A model generated the notes under the pieces. It was not told the origin of the DNA, did not search any database, and saw nothing but the letters and a program-made list of their open reading frames with translations. Made by a program: the position numbers and the translations under genes. From Alphaproteobacteria bacterium (GTDB lineage Bacteria > Pseudomonadota > Alphaproteobacteria > Micropepsales > Micropepsaceae), in NCBI GenBank assembly GCA_017983635.1, contig JAGOBA010000007.1, positions 107,109 through 171,108 on the forward strand: a stretch of DNA of 64,000 bases. The letters run 5' to 3'. Of the stretch, positions 41,974 to 51,566 are shown piece after piece (the first letter of the stretch is position 1; every line of letters starts with the position of its first letter).

Positions 41974-44444
41974 GTGTGATCCTCTCTCGGTTGAAGTGTG
42001 GAGGCGGCGCGGTCACGCATGAGCTGCGCCGCCCATTCCAGTCCCTTGGTCCTAAGCCAGACCTCGGCAAATCGTTCGGTGCCGAATTCCTCAACGGCCC
42101 GCCCAATGCGCGCTTGGTCGGCGGCGCTCGATGTGGCGCACAGGGCCAGCGCAATCGGTCCAAGCCCAAGCTCGAACAGCCGATTGCCGCGGCGCGATTG
42201 CAGGTAGTAGTCGCGCTTCGGAATCGAGGCCGCGATCAGATTGATCTGGCGCTCGTTGAGGCCGAAATGTTCGTAAGCCGCGCGCGCCTGTGGCTCGAGC
42301 GCGCGATCATTGGGCAGAAAGATCCGCTGCGGGCAGCTTTCGATCAGAACGGGCGCGATCTTGCTGTCCGCGATGTCCGCCAAGGACTGCGTCGCGAACA
42401 CGACGGCGACGTTCTTCTTGCGCAAAGTCTTGAGCCACTCGCGCATGCGGCCGGCGAACAGCGGGTCGTCGAGAAAGAGCCAAGCTTCGTCGATGAGGAG
42501 CAGCGTCGGCTTGCCGTCGAACCGCTCCTCCAACCGGTGAAACAGATAGGTGAGCACCGGCGCGACGGCGACCTGCTGGTGCATGAGCTCTTCCATCTCG
42601 AAGCACTGCACTTGGCCGATCGCGAGATGGTCTTCCGCAGCATCCAGCAAACGCCCGAAGGGACCTTCGAGCGTGTAAGGCGCAAGCGCCGCCTTGAGCG
42701 CGTTCGACTGCAGAAGGACCGAGAGTCCCGTCAGCGTTCGCTCCACCGGCGGCGCGCTTGAAAGGTTTGTGAGCGCCGACCAGAGCGTCTCCTTGATCTC
42801 CGGCGTGAGTGCGACCCGCTCGTGCTGGAAGAGCGACTGAACCCACTCTGCGGCCCAACTTCGAACGGCCGGATCATCGATGCGCAGTAAGGGTTGGAAC
42901 GCCAACGATCCCGCGGCGCCGAGTGCAAAGTGGTCGCCGCCCATGCCGAGTACCGCGGCTCGTGCTGAGAAGCCCTCGTCGAAGATGTAGACCTGAGCGC
43001 CCTCATAGCGTCGAAACTGCAACGCCATCAGCGCGAGAAGCACGGACTTGCCGGCGCCCGTCGGTCCGACGATGAAGATGTGCCCGACGTCGCCCACATG
43101 CGTAGACAACCGGAACGGCGTTGAGCCCTGGGTCGCAGCGAGCAGCAAAGGCGGTCCGCCAAGCTGTTCGTTCGACTCCGGGCCCGCCCACACGGCGGAC
43201 AGCGGCATCAGGTGCGCGAGATTCAGGGTGTGGACCAACGGCTGGCGCACGTTGGCGTAGACATGTCCCGGCAGCGACCCGAGCCACGCCTCCACGGCGT
43301 TCACGGTCTCGCGGATTGTCGTGAAGCCGCGGCTGTTGATAACGCGCTCGACGGCGCGGAGCTTTTCGTTGGCGCCGACGGACGTGGGATCGGACACTGT
43401 GACCGTCGTCGTGAGATAGCCGAATGCGACGTCGTCACCGCCCAGTTCCTGCAGCGCTGCATCGGCGTCTGCCGCCTTGTTGTCGGCGTCTGAGTCAATG
43501 AGTGACGTCGGTTCGTTGAACATGACCTCGCGCAGTATCGCGAGGATGGACTTGCGCTTGGCGAACCACTGCCGCCGGAGCTTCGAGAGCGCCTGCGTCG
43601 CCGATGTCTTGTCGAGCGGAATGAAGCGCGTGACCCAGCGATAGGGAAAGTGCAGGTCGTTAAGTTCGTCGAGAAGGCCGGGACGCGTGAGATTGGGGAA
43701 CCCTTTGATGCTCAATGTCCGGAGATGCTGATCGCCGAGCATCGGATCGAGGCCGCCGAGGAGCGGCTCGTCGACCAACACCGCGTCGAGGTACATCGGC
43801 GTCTCCGTAACCGCGACCGGATGCCTGCGGGTCGAGATCGTTCCGTGGAGATAGGTCAGCGTCTCGCCGTCATCGAGCGAGCGCATCTCGGGCATGAGCC
43901 CCGAGAGAAGATCGTGAATGCGGTTGGTCTCGGCGGTGAAGGCCGCAAGGTAGTCGCGCGCCTTCAGACCCTGGTGGTGGGCGGATCGTTCCAACAACAC
44001 CCGCTCTGCCCGGCTCACCCGGTCCTCTGGCGGCATATATAAGAGTGTGAGGTGGTAGGCGCTTTCGTGGTGTAGCCGCGCATTTTGGCGCTTTTCCGGG
44101 TCCTCTCCGTCTTCGGGTTCAAAGAGGGCCCGCCGCTCCTCGTCGACGAGCGCGGACAGAGGGTCGGGAAAGGTCGATGAGGGATAACCCGGCGCCGGGA
44201 AGCGCTCGGCTTCGATGAAAAGCGCCCAACCCGACCCAAAACGCCGGAACACATTGTTCAGTCTGGCGCACGTGGCGACGAGTTCGGCCTCCGTCGCGCT
44301 CTCAAGGTCTGGCCCGCGGAAGCGAAACGTTCGCTGAAAGCTCCCGTCCTTGTTGAGGACGATGCCCGGTCCGATGAGCGCCGCCCACGGCAAGTAGTCC
44401 GCGAGCAGCTTCGACGTCCGGCGATACTCACGCAGGTTCAGCAT
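41970..44444 (-). CDS. trbE: Conjugal transfer ATPase TrbE (VirB4)
   Basis: 824 residues from the ATG at 44444; the open frame upstream reads out of frame through trbD. N-terminal MLNLREYRRTSKLLADYLPW, then the ATPase domain with Walker A IFIVGPTGAGKSVLLALMAL, Walker B LLLIDEAWLFLDD and RKKNVAVVFATQSLADIADS. It powers pilus assembly. It overlaps trbD by 7 bases. Confidence 0.93.
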   Translation of the reverse strand: MLNLREYRRTSKLLADYLPWAALIGPGIVLNKDGSFQRTFRFRGPDLESATEAELVATCARLNNVFRRFGSGWALFIEAERFPAPGYPSSTFPDPLSALVDEERRALFEPEDGEDPEKRQNARLHHESAYHLTLLYMPPEDRVSRAERVLLERSAHHQGLKARDYLAAFTAETNRIHDLLSGLMPEMRSLDDGETLTYLHGTISTRRHPVAVTETPMYLDAVLVDEPLLGGLDPMLGDQHLRTLSIKGFPNLTRPGLLDELNDLHFPYRWVTRFIPLDKTSATQALSKLRRQWFAKRKSILAILREVMFNEPTSLIDSDADNKAADADAALQELGGDDVAFGYLTTTVTVSDPTSVGANEKLRAVERVINSRGFTTIRETVNAVEAWLGSLPGHVYANVRQPLVHTLNLAHLMPLSAVWAGPESNEQLGGPPLLLAATQGSTPFRLSTHVGDVGHIFIVGPTGAGKSVLLALMALQFRRYEGAQVYIFDEGFSARAAVLGMGGDHFALGAAGSLAFQPLLRIDDPAVRSWAAEWVQSLFQHERVALTPEIKETLWSALTNLSSAPPVERTLTGLSVLLQSNALKAALAPYTLEGPFGRLLDAAEDHLAIGQVQCFEMEELMHQQVAVAPVLTYLFHRLEERFDGKPTLLLIDEAWLFLDDPLFAGRMREWLKTLRKKNVAVVFATQSLADIADSKIAPVLIESCPQRIFLPNDRALEPQARAAYEHFGLNERQINLIAASIPKRDYYLQSRRGNRLFELGLGPIALALCATSSAADQARIGRAVEEFGTERFAEVWLRTKGLEWAAQLMRDRAASTLQPREDHT

Positions 44445-44695
44445 GAGAGATACGCCTTGTGCCGCAGGTGACGGCCCAGGACCTCGACGAAGCGCGGATC
44501 TCGCTTGGCGGCGAACACCGCCACAGCGTGGCCGATCAAGCCGAAGGCAATTCCTGCGATCCACAGGCGCAAGCCCAACCCCAGCGCCGCCGCGATCGTG
44601 CCGTTGACGATCGCGACGGCGCGTGGGGCCCCCGCCAAAAGGATTGGCTCGGTGAGGGAGCGGTGGAGCGGCACCTCGAAGCCCGGGATCGCCAT
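44438..44695 (-). CDS. trbD: Conjugal transfer protein TrbD (VirB3)
   Basis: 85 residues from the ATG at 44695 (TGATG junction with trbC). IPGFEVPLHRSLTEPILLAGAPRAVAIVNGTIAAALGLGL holds two hydrophobic helices typical of VirB3/TrbD, followed by GHAVAVFAAKRDPRFVEVLGRHL. It works with TrbE at the inner membrane. Confidence 0.9.
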   Translation of the reverse strand: MAIPGFEVPLHRSLTEPILLAGAPRAVAIVNGTIAAALGLGLRLWIAGIAFGLIGHAVAVFAAKRDPRFVEVLGRHLRHKAYLSC

Positions 44696-45018
44696 CAAAC
44701 GAGCGCTCCACCGCCGAACGAGAAGAAGGTCATGAAGAAGCTGGTCGCGGCGAACGCGATCGAAAGGCCGAACACGATTTGAACGAGCCGGCGGAAGCCG
44801 CCCGAGGTCTCGCCGAAGGCGAGCGAGAGACCTGTGATGATAATGATGATGACGGCAACGATGCGCGCGACCGGTCCTTCGATGGATTCCAGGATCGATT
44901 GAAGCGGCGCCTCCCACGGCATGTTCGAACCGGCCGCCAAGGCCGGCGCACTGAGTGCAACGGCGACGGCGGTCGCCGTCAGCGAGACAATAAGAAGGCG
45001 GGTCATCGATTTGGTCAT
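44695..45018 (-). CDS. trbC: Conjugal pilin TrbC (VirB2)
   Basis: 107 residues. Long signal peptide LLIVSLTATAVAVALSAPALA, then two hydrophobic helices (VARIVAVIIIIITGLSLAFG and IVFGLSIAFAATSFFMTFF), the layout of VirB2/TrbC pilins. It is processed and may be cyclised by the TraF peptidase. It overlaps trbB by 4 bases. Confidence 0.92.
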   Translation of the reverse strand: MTKSMTRLLIVSLTATAVAVALSAPALAAGSNMPWEAPLQSILESIEGPVARIVAVIIIIITGLSLAFGETSGGFRRLVQIVFGLSIAFAATSFFMTFFSFGGGALV

Positions 45019-46013
45019 CTGGGCGCTTCCTTCGCGAGCGTGAGTGCGGCGGCGTGGGAATCGATGTTGCGAAGCCGGTACTCGCCGCCCGCGAGACCCT
45101 CGACAACGGCAACCGTCTCGACCCGACGGGCGCTACCGCGGCCGGCGATGAAGACGATGAGGTCGATGGCTTGGGCAATGAGCTGACGCGGGACTGTGGT
45201 GACGGCTTCTTGAATGAGCTGCTCGAGGCGGTAGAGCGCGGAGAGTGCCGAGTTGGCGTGCAGGGTCGCGATCCCGCCCGGATGACCCGTGTTCCAGGCT
45301 TTGAGCATTTCGAGCGCTTCCGCGCCTCGCACTTCGCCGACGATGATCCGGTCGGGACGCAGGCGCATGGTCGATCGCACAAGGTCGGCAAGCGTCACGA
45401 CGCCGGGTTTGGTGCGAAGAGCCACCGTGTCCTTGGCCGCGCACTGGAGTTCGCGCGTGTCTTCGATCAGTACAATGCGTTCGTCGGCCGCTGCCATCTC
45501 TGCGAGCAACGCGTTCGCAAGGGTGGTCTTGCCGGAGCTGGTCCCGCCTGCGATCAAGATTGTTTGGTGTTCGGCAACCGCCTTCCGCAGGATTGCGGCG
45601 TGAAGCGGCGTCAGAATCTGATCGGCGACGTAGTCCTCGAGGGTCAGAACGTGAGCGATGGGTTTGCGGATCGCGAAGCACGGCGCCATCGCGACCGGTG
45701 GAAGCAGGCCTTCAAAACGCTCGCCGGTCTCAGGCAACTCCGCGCTGACGATCGGGGTGCCCGCATGTGCCTCCAAGCGGATGTGGCTTGCGACAAGCCG
45801 GATGATGCGCTCGACCTCAGCGGCCGCGAGGCGGTGTCCGGTATCGACACGACCCTGCCCTTGCCGGTCCAGCCACAGGCGGCCGTCCGGGTTGACCATG
45901 ACTTCGATGACTGCCGGATCCGAAAGCGCGGCGCCGATCGTCGGGCCCATCGCCGTGCGCAGCATTGCGCGACGACGGTCCTGGCTCTCGCTCTTAGGAT
46001 CGAAGGGCGTCAT
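45015..46013 (-). CDS. trbB: Conjugal transfer ATPase TrbB (VirB11)
   Basis: 332 residues from the ATG at 46013. VirB11-type hexameric ATPase: Walker A ILIAGGTSSGKTTLANALL, Asp box, Walker B RIIVGEVRGAEALEMLKAWNTGHPGG and the His box IATLHANS. It starts on the stop of the CopG gene (ATGA). Confidence 0.93.
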   Translation of the reverse strand: MTPFDPKSESQDRRRAMLRTAMGPTIGAALSDPAVIEVMVNPDGRLWLDRQGQGRVDTGHRLAAAEVERIIRLVASHIRLEAHAGTPIVSAELPETGERFEGLLPPVAMAPCFAIRKPIAHVLTLEDYVADQILTPLHAAILRKAVAEHQTILIAGGTSSGKTTLANALLAEMAAADERIVLIEDTRELQCAAKDTVALRTKPGVVTLADLVRSTMRLRPDRIIVGEVRGAEALEMLKAWNTGHPGGIATLHANSALSALYRLEQLIQEAVTTVPRQLIAQAIDLIVFIAGRGSARRVETVAVVEGLAGGEYRLRNIDSHAAALTLAKEAPR

Positions 46014-46459
46014 GGCTGCACCTCGTGCAATTCGCCGTCGCTCTCGACCACCGCGTCGGGCGTGATGCACGCCAGCACGTCGCGCGTCAGGCTCTTGCCG
46101 CCCGCGAGCCTGCGGCCCACTTGCTCGACAAAGCTGTTGAAGCGCTCCGCGCCGAGCGCCTTCGCGGCACCCTGGTCGCCTTCCGGCAGCGGCGAGGTCA
46201 CCGTGAGCTCGAAGCGAATGAAGAGCGCGAGGGTCTCCAACACCACCTGCTGGTCGCGTTCGAGCCGCGCGAGATGGCGCCCGACCTTGTCGAGGCGCAC
46301 CTTCAGGACCGCATCGATCTCCGCCGTCGCGCCGCGCGTGAGGTAGTGCCTGAGCGCATCGGCAACGATTGCCGATTTCGACGACCCGGGCTTTTCCGCG
46401 AGCGCGTCGAGCCGGTCGTTGAGTTCGTCGTCGAGATAGACGTGTAGACGGGGTTTCAT
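46010..46459 (-). CDS. CopG-type ribbon-helix-helix protein in the trb operon
   Basis: 149 residues from the ATG at 46459. RLHVYLDDELNDRLDALAEKPGSSKSAIVADALRHYL is a CopG/MetJ-type ribbon-helix-helix. The C-terminal part (LEHDQQVVLETLALFIRFELTV-like) is helical. These proteins sit between traG and trbB in this ICE family and likely bind the operon promoter or oriT. It has 8 bases to traG and a 4-base overlap with trbB. Confidence 0.85.
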   Translation of the reverse strand: MKPRLHVYLDDELNDRLDALAEKPGSSKSAIVADALRHYLTRGATAEIDAVLKVRLDKVGRHLARLERDQQVVLETLALFIRFELTVTSPLPEGDQGAAKALGAERFNSFVEQVGRRLAGGKSLTRDVLACITPDAVVESDGELHEVQP

Positions 46460-46467
46460 CGTTACTC

Positions 46468-48483
46468 TCAGAAGTTCGGGACCAAATCGTCGTCGGTGCG
46501 GCCCGGATCGCCGTTCATGGCGTGCGCGCGCTGAAGCGGTGTGGTGCGGATCGGCTTGCCGATGCCGGCCGTTTGCAAATCGTCGTCGAGCAGTTGAACG
46601 AGGTCGTCCGCGGGAACGCGCGCGGGATGCATCGCCGCTTCGGCAAGTTCCGGGTGACGGTGGAGACCGCCTTCTTCTTCGCCGTCCTGATCGCCAAGCT
46701 CGCGTGTGAGTGCCGAGGCGAGTCTCGCGTCCGTTGCCCTGACTTGGCCCGTCCAATCATCCGCTGTCGGCGCGGCTGGCCGGGTTTCGAAAGCCGGTGG
46801 CGGAAGGACGCGACCGGTGAAGTTGCGGTCTTCGAAGTAGCGCAATTTCTTGGCGCGGATCGGCGGCAGGCCCGAAATCAGCACCAGTTCGTCGCTCGCC
46901 GGCAGCTGCATTATCTCGCCAGGCGTCAGCAGCGGTCGCGCCGTCTCCTGCCGGCTGACCATGACGTGCGCGAGCCATGGTGCGAGCCGATGGCCGGCGT
47001 AGTTGCGCTGCGCGCGCAATTCCGTGGCGGTGCCGAGGGCGTCCGAAATGCGCTTTGCCGTCCGCTCGTCGTTCGACGAGAACGCGATGCGGACATGGCA
47101 GTTGTCGAGGATGGCGTTGTTTTCGCCGTAGGCTTTCGTGACTTGATTCAGCGATTGCGCGATGAGGTACGCCCGGATGCCGTACCCAGCCATGAACGCC
47201 AGCGCAGTTTCGAAGAAGTCGAGGCGTCCGAGCGCCGGAAACTCATCCAGCATCATGAGCACCCGGTGCCGGCGGCTTTTGCTCGGATCGCCTTCGAGCT
47301 TCTCGGTCAGACGGCGTCCGATTTGGTTCAGGACCAAACGAACAAGCGGCTTCGTGCGTGAGATGTCGGACGGCGGCACGACCAGATAGAGCGAAGCGGG
47401 TCGCTCTGCATCCACGAGGTCGGCCATGCGCCAATCGCAGGCTGCGGTGACGGAGGCCACCGTTGGATCGCGGTAAAGCCCGAGGAAGCTCATTGCCGTC
47501 GAAAGGACGCCCGAACGTTCATTCTCGGATTTGTTCAGAACCTCGCGCGCGGCCTGCGCGACGATCGGATGGACTTGCGGAGTCTTTGACGTCCCCAGAT
47601 GGTTTGTCGCCATCATGGCGCGCAGCGTGTGCTCGAACGAGCGCCGCGGATCGGAGAGGAAGCTTGCGACGCGCGCGAGGGTCTTTACCTCTTCGGCGTA
47701 GAGAACGTGCAGGATCACGCCGACAAGAAGTGCGTGGCTGGTCTTATCCCAGTGGTTGCGGCGCTCGAGCGCCCCCTCCGGATCAACCAGGATATCCGCG
47801 ATGTTCTGCACATCGCGCACTTCATATGCGCCCTTGCGGACCTCGAGCAGCGGGTTGTAGCGCGCGGAACGCGCATCCGTCGGATTGAAGAGAAGACAGG
47901 TGGAGAAACGCGCGCGCCAACCGGCCGTGATCTGCCAGTTCTCGCCCTTGATATCGTGGATGATCGCGCTCGCAGGCCATGAGAGTAGCGTCGGGATAAC
48001 TAGCCCGACGCCCTTGCCTGATCGTGTCGGTGCAAAGGCCATGACATGTTCGGGCCCATCGTGGCGCAAATAGCGTTTGTTGAGAGCGCCTAGAAACACA
48101 CCGCGCGGCTCGAAGAGGCCCGCGCTCGCCACTTCGCGGGCTAGGGCCCACCGCGACGATCCATATGTCGTGACGAATTGATTTTGGCGGGCGCGCCAAA
48201 GCGAACCGATGACGGCGACGACGCAGCCGAGCAAGCCGCTGCCGGCGGCAAGCATTCCCGCCCGATCAAAAAGGTCTGGCGCGTAGGCGCCGTATGCGTA
48301 CCACCACTCGAAGAGGCGCCACGGGTAGTAGACCGGCAGCGACAACGCCTCGAACCATGGTGCGCCCAGGCGTGGTTGATAGCCGAGCATCGCCGCCGCC
48401 CACTGGGTCGACGTCCAGACGCCGCCGATCACGATGCAGAAAACGAGTGTGATCTGCCCGATCAAAGGCCGGGTGGGCGTCAT
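46468..48483 (-). CDS. traG: Coupling protein TraG (VirD4)
   Basis: 671 residues. N-terminal transmembrane helices (ITLVFCIVIGGVWTSTQWAAAM and MLAAGSGLLGCVVAVIGSLW), then the AAA-like coupling domain: Walker A MAFAPTRSGKGVGLVIPTLL, Walker B LMMLDEFPALGRLDFF, and RIAFSSNDERTAKRISDALG. It brings the relaxase-DNA complex to the channel. It heads the traG-trb operon; promoter not resolved. Confidence 0.93.
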   Translation of the reverse strand: MTPTRPLIGQITLVFCIVIGGVWTSTQWAAAMLGYQPRLGAPWFEALSLPVYYPWRLFEWWYAYGAYAPDLFDRAGMLAAGSGLLGCVVAVIGSLWRARQNQFVTTYGSSRWALAREVASAGLFEPRGVFLGALNKRYLRHDGPEHVMAFAPTRSGKGVGLVIPTLLSWPASAIIHDIKGENWQITAGWRARFSTCLLFNPTDARSARYNPLLEVRKGAYEVRDVQNIADILVDPEGALERRNHWDKTSHALLVGVILHVLYAEEVKTLARVASFLSDPRRSFEHTLRAMMATNHLGTSKTPQVHPIVAQAAREVLNKSENERSGVLSTAMSFLGLYRDPTVASVTAACDWRMADLVDAERPASLYLVVPPSDISRTKPLVRLVLNQIGRRLTEKLEGDPSKSRRHRVLMMLDEFPALGRLDFFETALAFMAGYGIRAYLIAQSLNQVTKAYGENNAILDNCHVRIAFSSNDERTAKRISDALGTATELRAQRNYAGHRLAPWLAHVMVSRQETARPLLTPGEIMQLPASDELVLISGLPPIRAKKLRYFEDRNFTGRVLPPPAFETRPAAPTADDWTGQVRATDARLASALTRELGDQDGEEEGGLHRHPELAEAAMHPARVPADDLVQLLDDDLQTAGIGKPIRTTPLQRAHAMNGDPGRTDDDLVPNF

Positions 48484-48709
48484 TTCCTGTGCTCCGATGG
48501 GACGTGGTGTCGTCGTCGAAGCAAGTGATCGCGCGAAACGTGCGATTCAGAAATCGCCTTTATCTACGCCCTACTACGCTCGTGAGAGCCGGTGCGAGCT
48601 TCAGCTCACGGACCAATACCGTCTGAACAGCTCGTCGTGGACGCGAACTGAAACGCGAATGGCCGCGAAACGCCAGATCAATCGGGAAGGTGCGCCGATG
48701 GGCGCCTTG

Positions 48710-49177
48710 CTAGGACGCCTTGCGCTTGCGGCCCCGCGTTGCGCCGGTTGGAATTTTGCCGAGGCCGATCTTCTTTGCGAACGCTGACCGAGTGCGCGCG
48801 TAAGCCGGTGCCACCATGGGGTAGTCGTGCGGCAGTCCCCATTTCGTGCGGTACTGTTCTGGTGTCATGTTGTGGTGCGTGCGCAAGTAGCGCTTCAACA
48901 TCTTCAAGCGCTTCCCGTCTTCCAGACAGATCAGGTATTCATCCGTCACCGACTTTTTGACAGACACGGCGGGTGCTGCCGTACTGCCACCGGGTTCGCC
49001 AGCAGCGCCGCTCGCCAACGCGGCAAGCGCCTGGTAGACGCCTCGAATTGCCGCCGGCACATCGGCCATCAGCACTTGGTTGCGGCTTAGGTACGCGGAG
49101 ACGATTCCGGCGGTCATGGTGACCAAGCGCGTATCGTCACGCGCCTCAACTTCGTCTTTCAATTCGCCGCGCGCCAT
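48710..49177 (-). CDS. MucR/Ros-family zinc-finger transcriptional regulator
   Basis: 155 residues from the ATG at 49177; ATGs at 49210 and 49222 are also in frame. The Ros/MucR finger is LICLEDGKRLKMLKRYLRTHH with ligands Cys, Asp, His, His, as in the Mesorhizobium variant, then NMTPEQYRTKWGLPHDYPMVAPAYA, diagnostic of MucR. The N-terminal helix is VTMTAGIVSAYLSRNQV. It is an H-NS-like silencer in Rhizobiales and may silence foreign cargo genes nearby. Confidence 0.9.
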   Translation of the reverse strand: MARGELKDEVEARDDTRLVTMTAGIVSAYLSRNQVLMADVPAAIRGVYQALAALASGAAGEPGGSTAAPAVSVKKSVTDEYLICLEDGKRLKMLKRYLRTHHNMTPEQYRTKWGLPHDYPMVAPAYARTRSAFAKKIGLGKIPTGATRGRKRKAS

Positions 49178-49357
49178 AGACCAGTACCCCCGTGTTGTTA
49201 CGGAGGCCATTTCCGCTCGCATTGGCTAGAAAAGCAAATCAGGCCTGTTTTCGCCGTGTTTGCGCAGCCGCCGGAGCGCGCAATGCGAGCCGGCGCTGGC
49301 AAGCAACGTGCCGCTCACGCCGCGTCTCGTAGGTCATTTCCTCGCGCATGGCTGACC

Positions 49358-50011
49358 TTAGGTGGTACTCGGGAGATCCGGCTCTACGAAAGGTTGGGCG
49401 AACGCGCTTTGAATCTGCGGCCACTCCTGCCGGACCATATCCCATTGCGATGACTCGTTCGTGATCGTTTCAATGAGCGTCGCGTCGCGACTGTCGATCT
49501 GCGTGACATTTGTTTTCATGCTGGGAAGCACGCCGCGTCCGTATTCGGCCATGGACATGAGCGCTTGCGCAGTCGTCGCCACTGGCAGCGGCTGAATGCT
49601 GTCAGGCGTGCGGTCGTGCAGAAGCTTTTGGATGCCAGCGCGCACCAATTCAAGCTGGCTATAGAAGATGGTCACGTCCATGGCTTGCGGCCCCAACATC
49701 CCAACCTTGTCCGCGCACGCCCGAAAGATGACCGGCTCCGGCAAGTGCACCAGCCGCTCGATCATTCGCGAAGTTATTGGCGTACCCTTCGACTGCGCCA
49801 GCCTGCGCAACGCGCGATGTGCCGTCAGCGCGAAAGTCGTGCATTGACGAAGTTCGACGCCCAGTGATCGGCGTAGCGCCTCAAGCTCTTCCTTCGCCCT
49901 GCGTCGTTCGCTGCGAAGCGTGCACACCACAGCTAGGATCGCCGCACCGAATCCCAGAACGCCCGTCAGCCCAGTTTGCCAATCGTACAAGAACTGCCCA
50001 AACCATTCCAT
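49358..50011 (-). CDS. Hypothetical membrane-anchored protein
   Basis: 217 residues from the ATG at 50011. One N-terminal hydrophobic helix (TGLTGVLGFGAAILAVVCTL) followed by a basic helix ERRRAKEELEALRRSLGVELRQ, then a helical soluble part. I do not recognise it. It is in the same direction as the exported protein upstream (50313) but separated by about 300 bases. Likely ICE cargo. Confidence 0.6.
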   Translation of the reverse strand: MEWFGQFLYDWQTGLTGVLGFGAAILAVVCTLRSERRRAKEELEALRRSLGVELRQCTTFALTAHRALRRLAQSKGTPITSRMIERLVHLPEPVIFRACADKVGMLGPQAMDVTIFYSQLELVRAGIQKLLHDRTPDSIQPLPVATTAQALMSMAEYGRGVLPSMKTNVTQIDSRDATLIETITNESSQWDMVRQEWPQIQSAFAQPFVEPDLPSTT

Positions 50012-50312
50012 GCTGGCGACCCCATCTAGTGCTGACTGTCGCACATCAAAAATGCCTCCGGCCCCTCTTCGGATAACATTGCGCTGTGCGCATCGACAGG
50101 CACACAGTCCGCGGCTCCGTTGTCCTGCCAGAGGTTCGTTTCCAGCGGCCGATAGCGTCGGACGGCTGCAGTTTGTGGTGCGTGCCGTGCGGCTAAATCC
50201 CGCGCGCCACCTTCGTCAGCAGCGCGCACAAACACCGGACCGCGACATATGCGATCCTGCCAACGCGGGTCAGACAAGTTCGCGGGTGTGAGTTTCCAAA
50301 GCCGCATGCGCG

Positions 50313-51218
50313 TCAAAACTTTCTGACCGGTGCAGCTGTCTTTTCGCACTTGCCGGTGATCCTGCCGAGAGTCTTGCCGTCGCTCTTGATGACCGCCGAC
50401 AGCGATCCCGTGATGCGGTTGATGGTGTATTCGGACGTGCCCGCGTCGTTGGTCATTGAAAACTGAATGGTGTCATCGGTCGCGTGAAATGAGTCCTTGT
50501 CCGAAACCTTCACCAAATCCGGGCGCAGCACGCGCTCCCAAAACAGATCGAACCATGCCACCAAATCCTCTGCGTTCGTGGTCGCACCGTTGATGGAGTT
50601 CGTCAAAACTCTGGTGCACGTCAGCGCGAACTTTGGCGTCAGCCTTGGTGATATGGAACGGTGCGAGAATTTCATCGACCAGTGATAGCTGTCCGGATCA
50701 AAGGGCGGTGGCTCTTTGCTCTGGTTTGCCGAGCCAAGGCAGCCCGCAAAAAGTCGGGTGCTTCCTATGTTCCATTCGTAGTCATAGTTGACCAGCTTCA
50801 TGGAAACATCGGCGGCAATGGGGATGACTGTGCTTCCGTCATTCGTCACCGGCGCACGGAACAACGCCGTCAACTCTTTGACCGCGGAATCGCAGCGCTC
50901 CTTGGTCACCTTCGCAAACAGCGTTACATAGTGTTGGTTCACGCTCCGGTTGTTCACACGCGCAAAGCCCGCGCTGAAGGCTTCCCCAAAAAGTGTAACG
51001 GTTCCCTCTTTGACGAATGTGTTCTTGCCGTCCTGCGGCTTGTCGTATGGAGCCCAACTGGGTAACTGCCAAAGCGCTGACGATTCGGCCTTTGACCAAT
51101 CGATTTTCTGCCAGAAAGTCTTGCTGAGAATAAGGTCTGCCGCTTCGTCCGCGAGAGCAACGGGGGACGCAACGCCAAATGCGAAGGCTGCCACCAGAAT
51201 TGCCATCCGTGTTCGCAT
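50313..51218 (-). CDS. Exported hypothetical protein
   Basis: 301 residues. Signal peptide MAILVAAFAFGVASPVALADE (cleavage after LAD or ALA), with GGGAG at a proper distance before the start. The rest contains aromatic stretches (KTFWQKIDWSKAESSALWQLPSW), VTKERCDSAVKEL, RLFAGCLGS and CTRVLT, suggesting a beta-rich periplasmic fold with disulfides. No known family recognised. Confidence 0.65.
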   Translation of the reverse strand: MRTRMAILVAAFAFGVASPVALADEAADLILSKTFWQKIDWSKAESSALWQLPSWAPYDKPQDGKNTFVKEGTVTLFGEAFSAGFARVNNRSVNQHYVTLFAKVTKERCDSAVKELTALFRAPVTNDGSTVIPIAADVSMKLVNYDYEWNIGSTRLFAGCLGSANQSKEPPPFDPDSYHWSMKFSHRSISPRLTPKFALTCTRVLTNSINGATTNAEDLVAWFDLFWERVLRPDLVKVSDKDSFHATDDTIQFSMTNDAGTSEYTINRITGSLSAVIKSDGKTLGRITGKCEKTAAPVRKF

Positions 51219-51566
51219 CGGAAACTCCCACGCTTGCCGTCTTTTCGTTGCATGCTTGGCACAACGCCAGACGAATCACCGCGTGCTAAGTCTTGCCCCG
51301 CATAAGGGGCAAGAAAAGGGGGCGATCCGTAGTCGACGACATAATCCAGCGTAAAAGCACTATTGCGCATGCGCTTTGTTCTTTCGGTAGGTACTTTGCG
51401 CCGATACAGTTCCTGCGACTTGACTCAGATTTGTGGGTACACGTTGCACGACGAAAGAAACAGCAGACCGGACTGCTCGACCTACTTGCCCCACCGGCAC
51501 AGCAGCGAAAGCGCGGGCCGCAGCAAGGTGGCCTGTTCAAGCTCAGACTTGCTGATTTAGTGGTTT
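51219..51566. other. 348-bp gap, no gene seen
   Basis: Between the exported protein and the Mrr-like gene. Open frames here are short, overlap in many frames and show no family motif. It may hold divergent promoters for the two flanking genes. Nothing else recognised. Confidence 0.5.

Noticed and set aside
44445..44711. 5' extension of TrbE to 44711
   Set aside because: Reads through trbD out of frame; MLNLREYRR at 44444 is the usual TrbE start.
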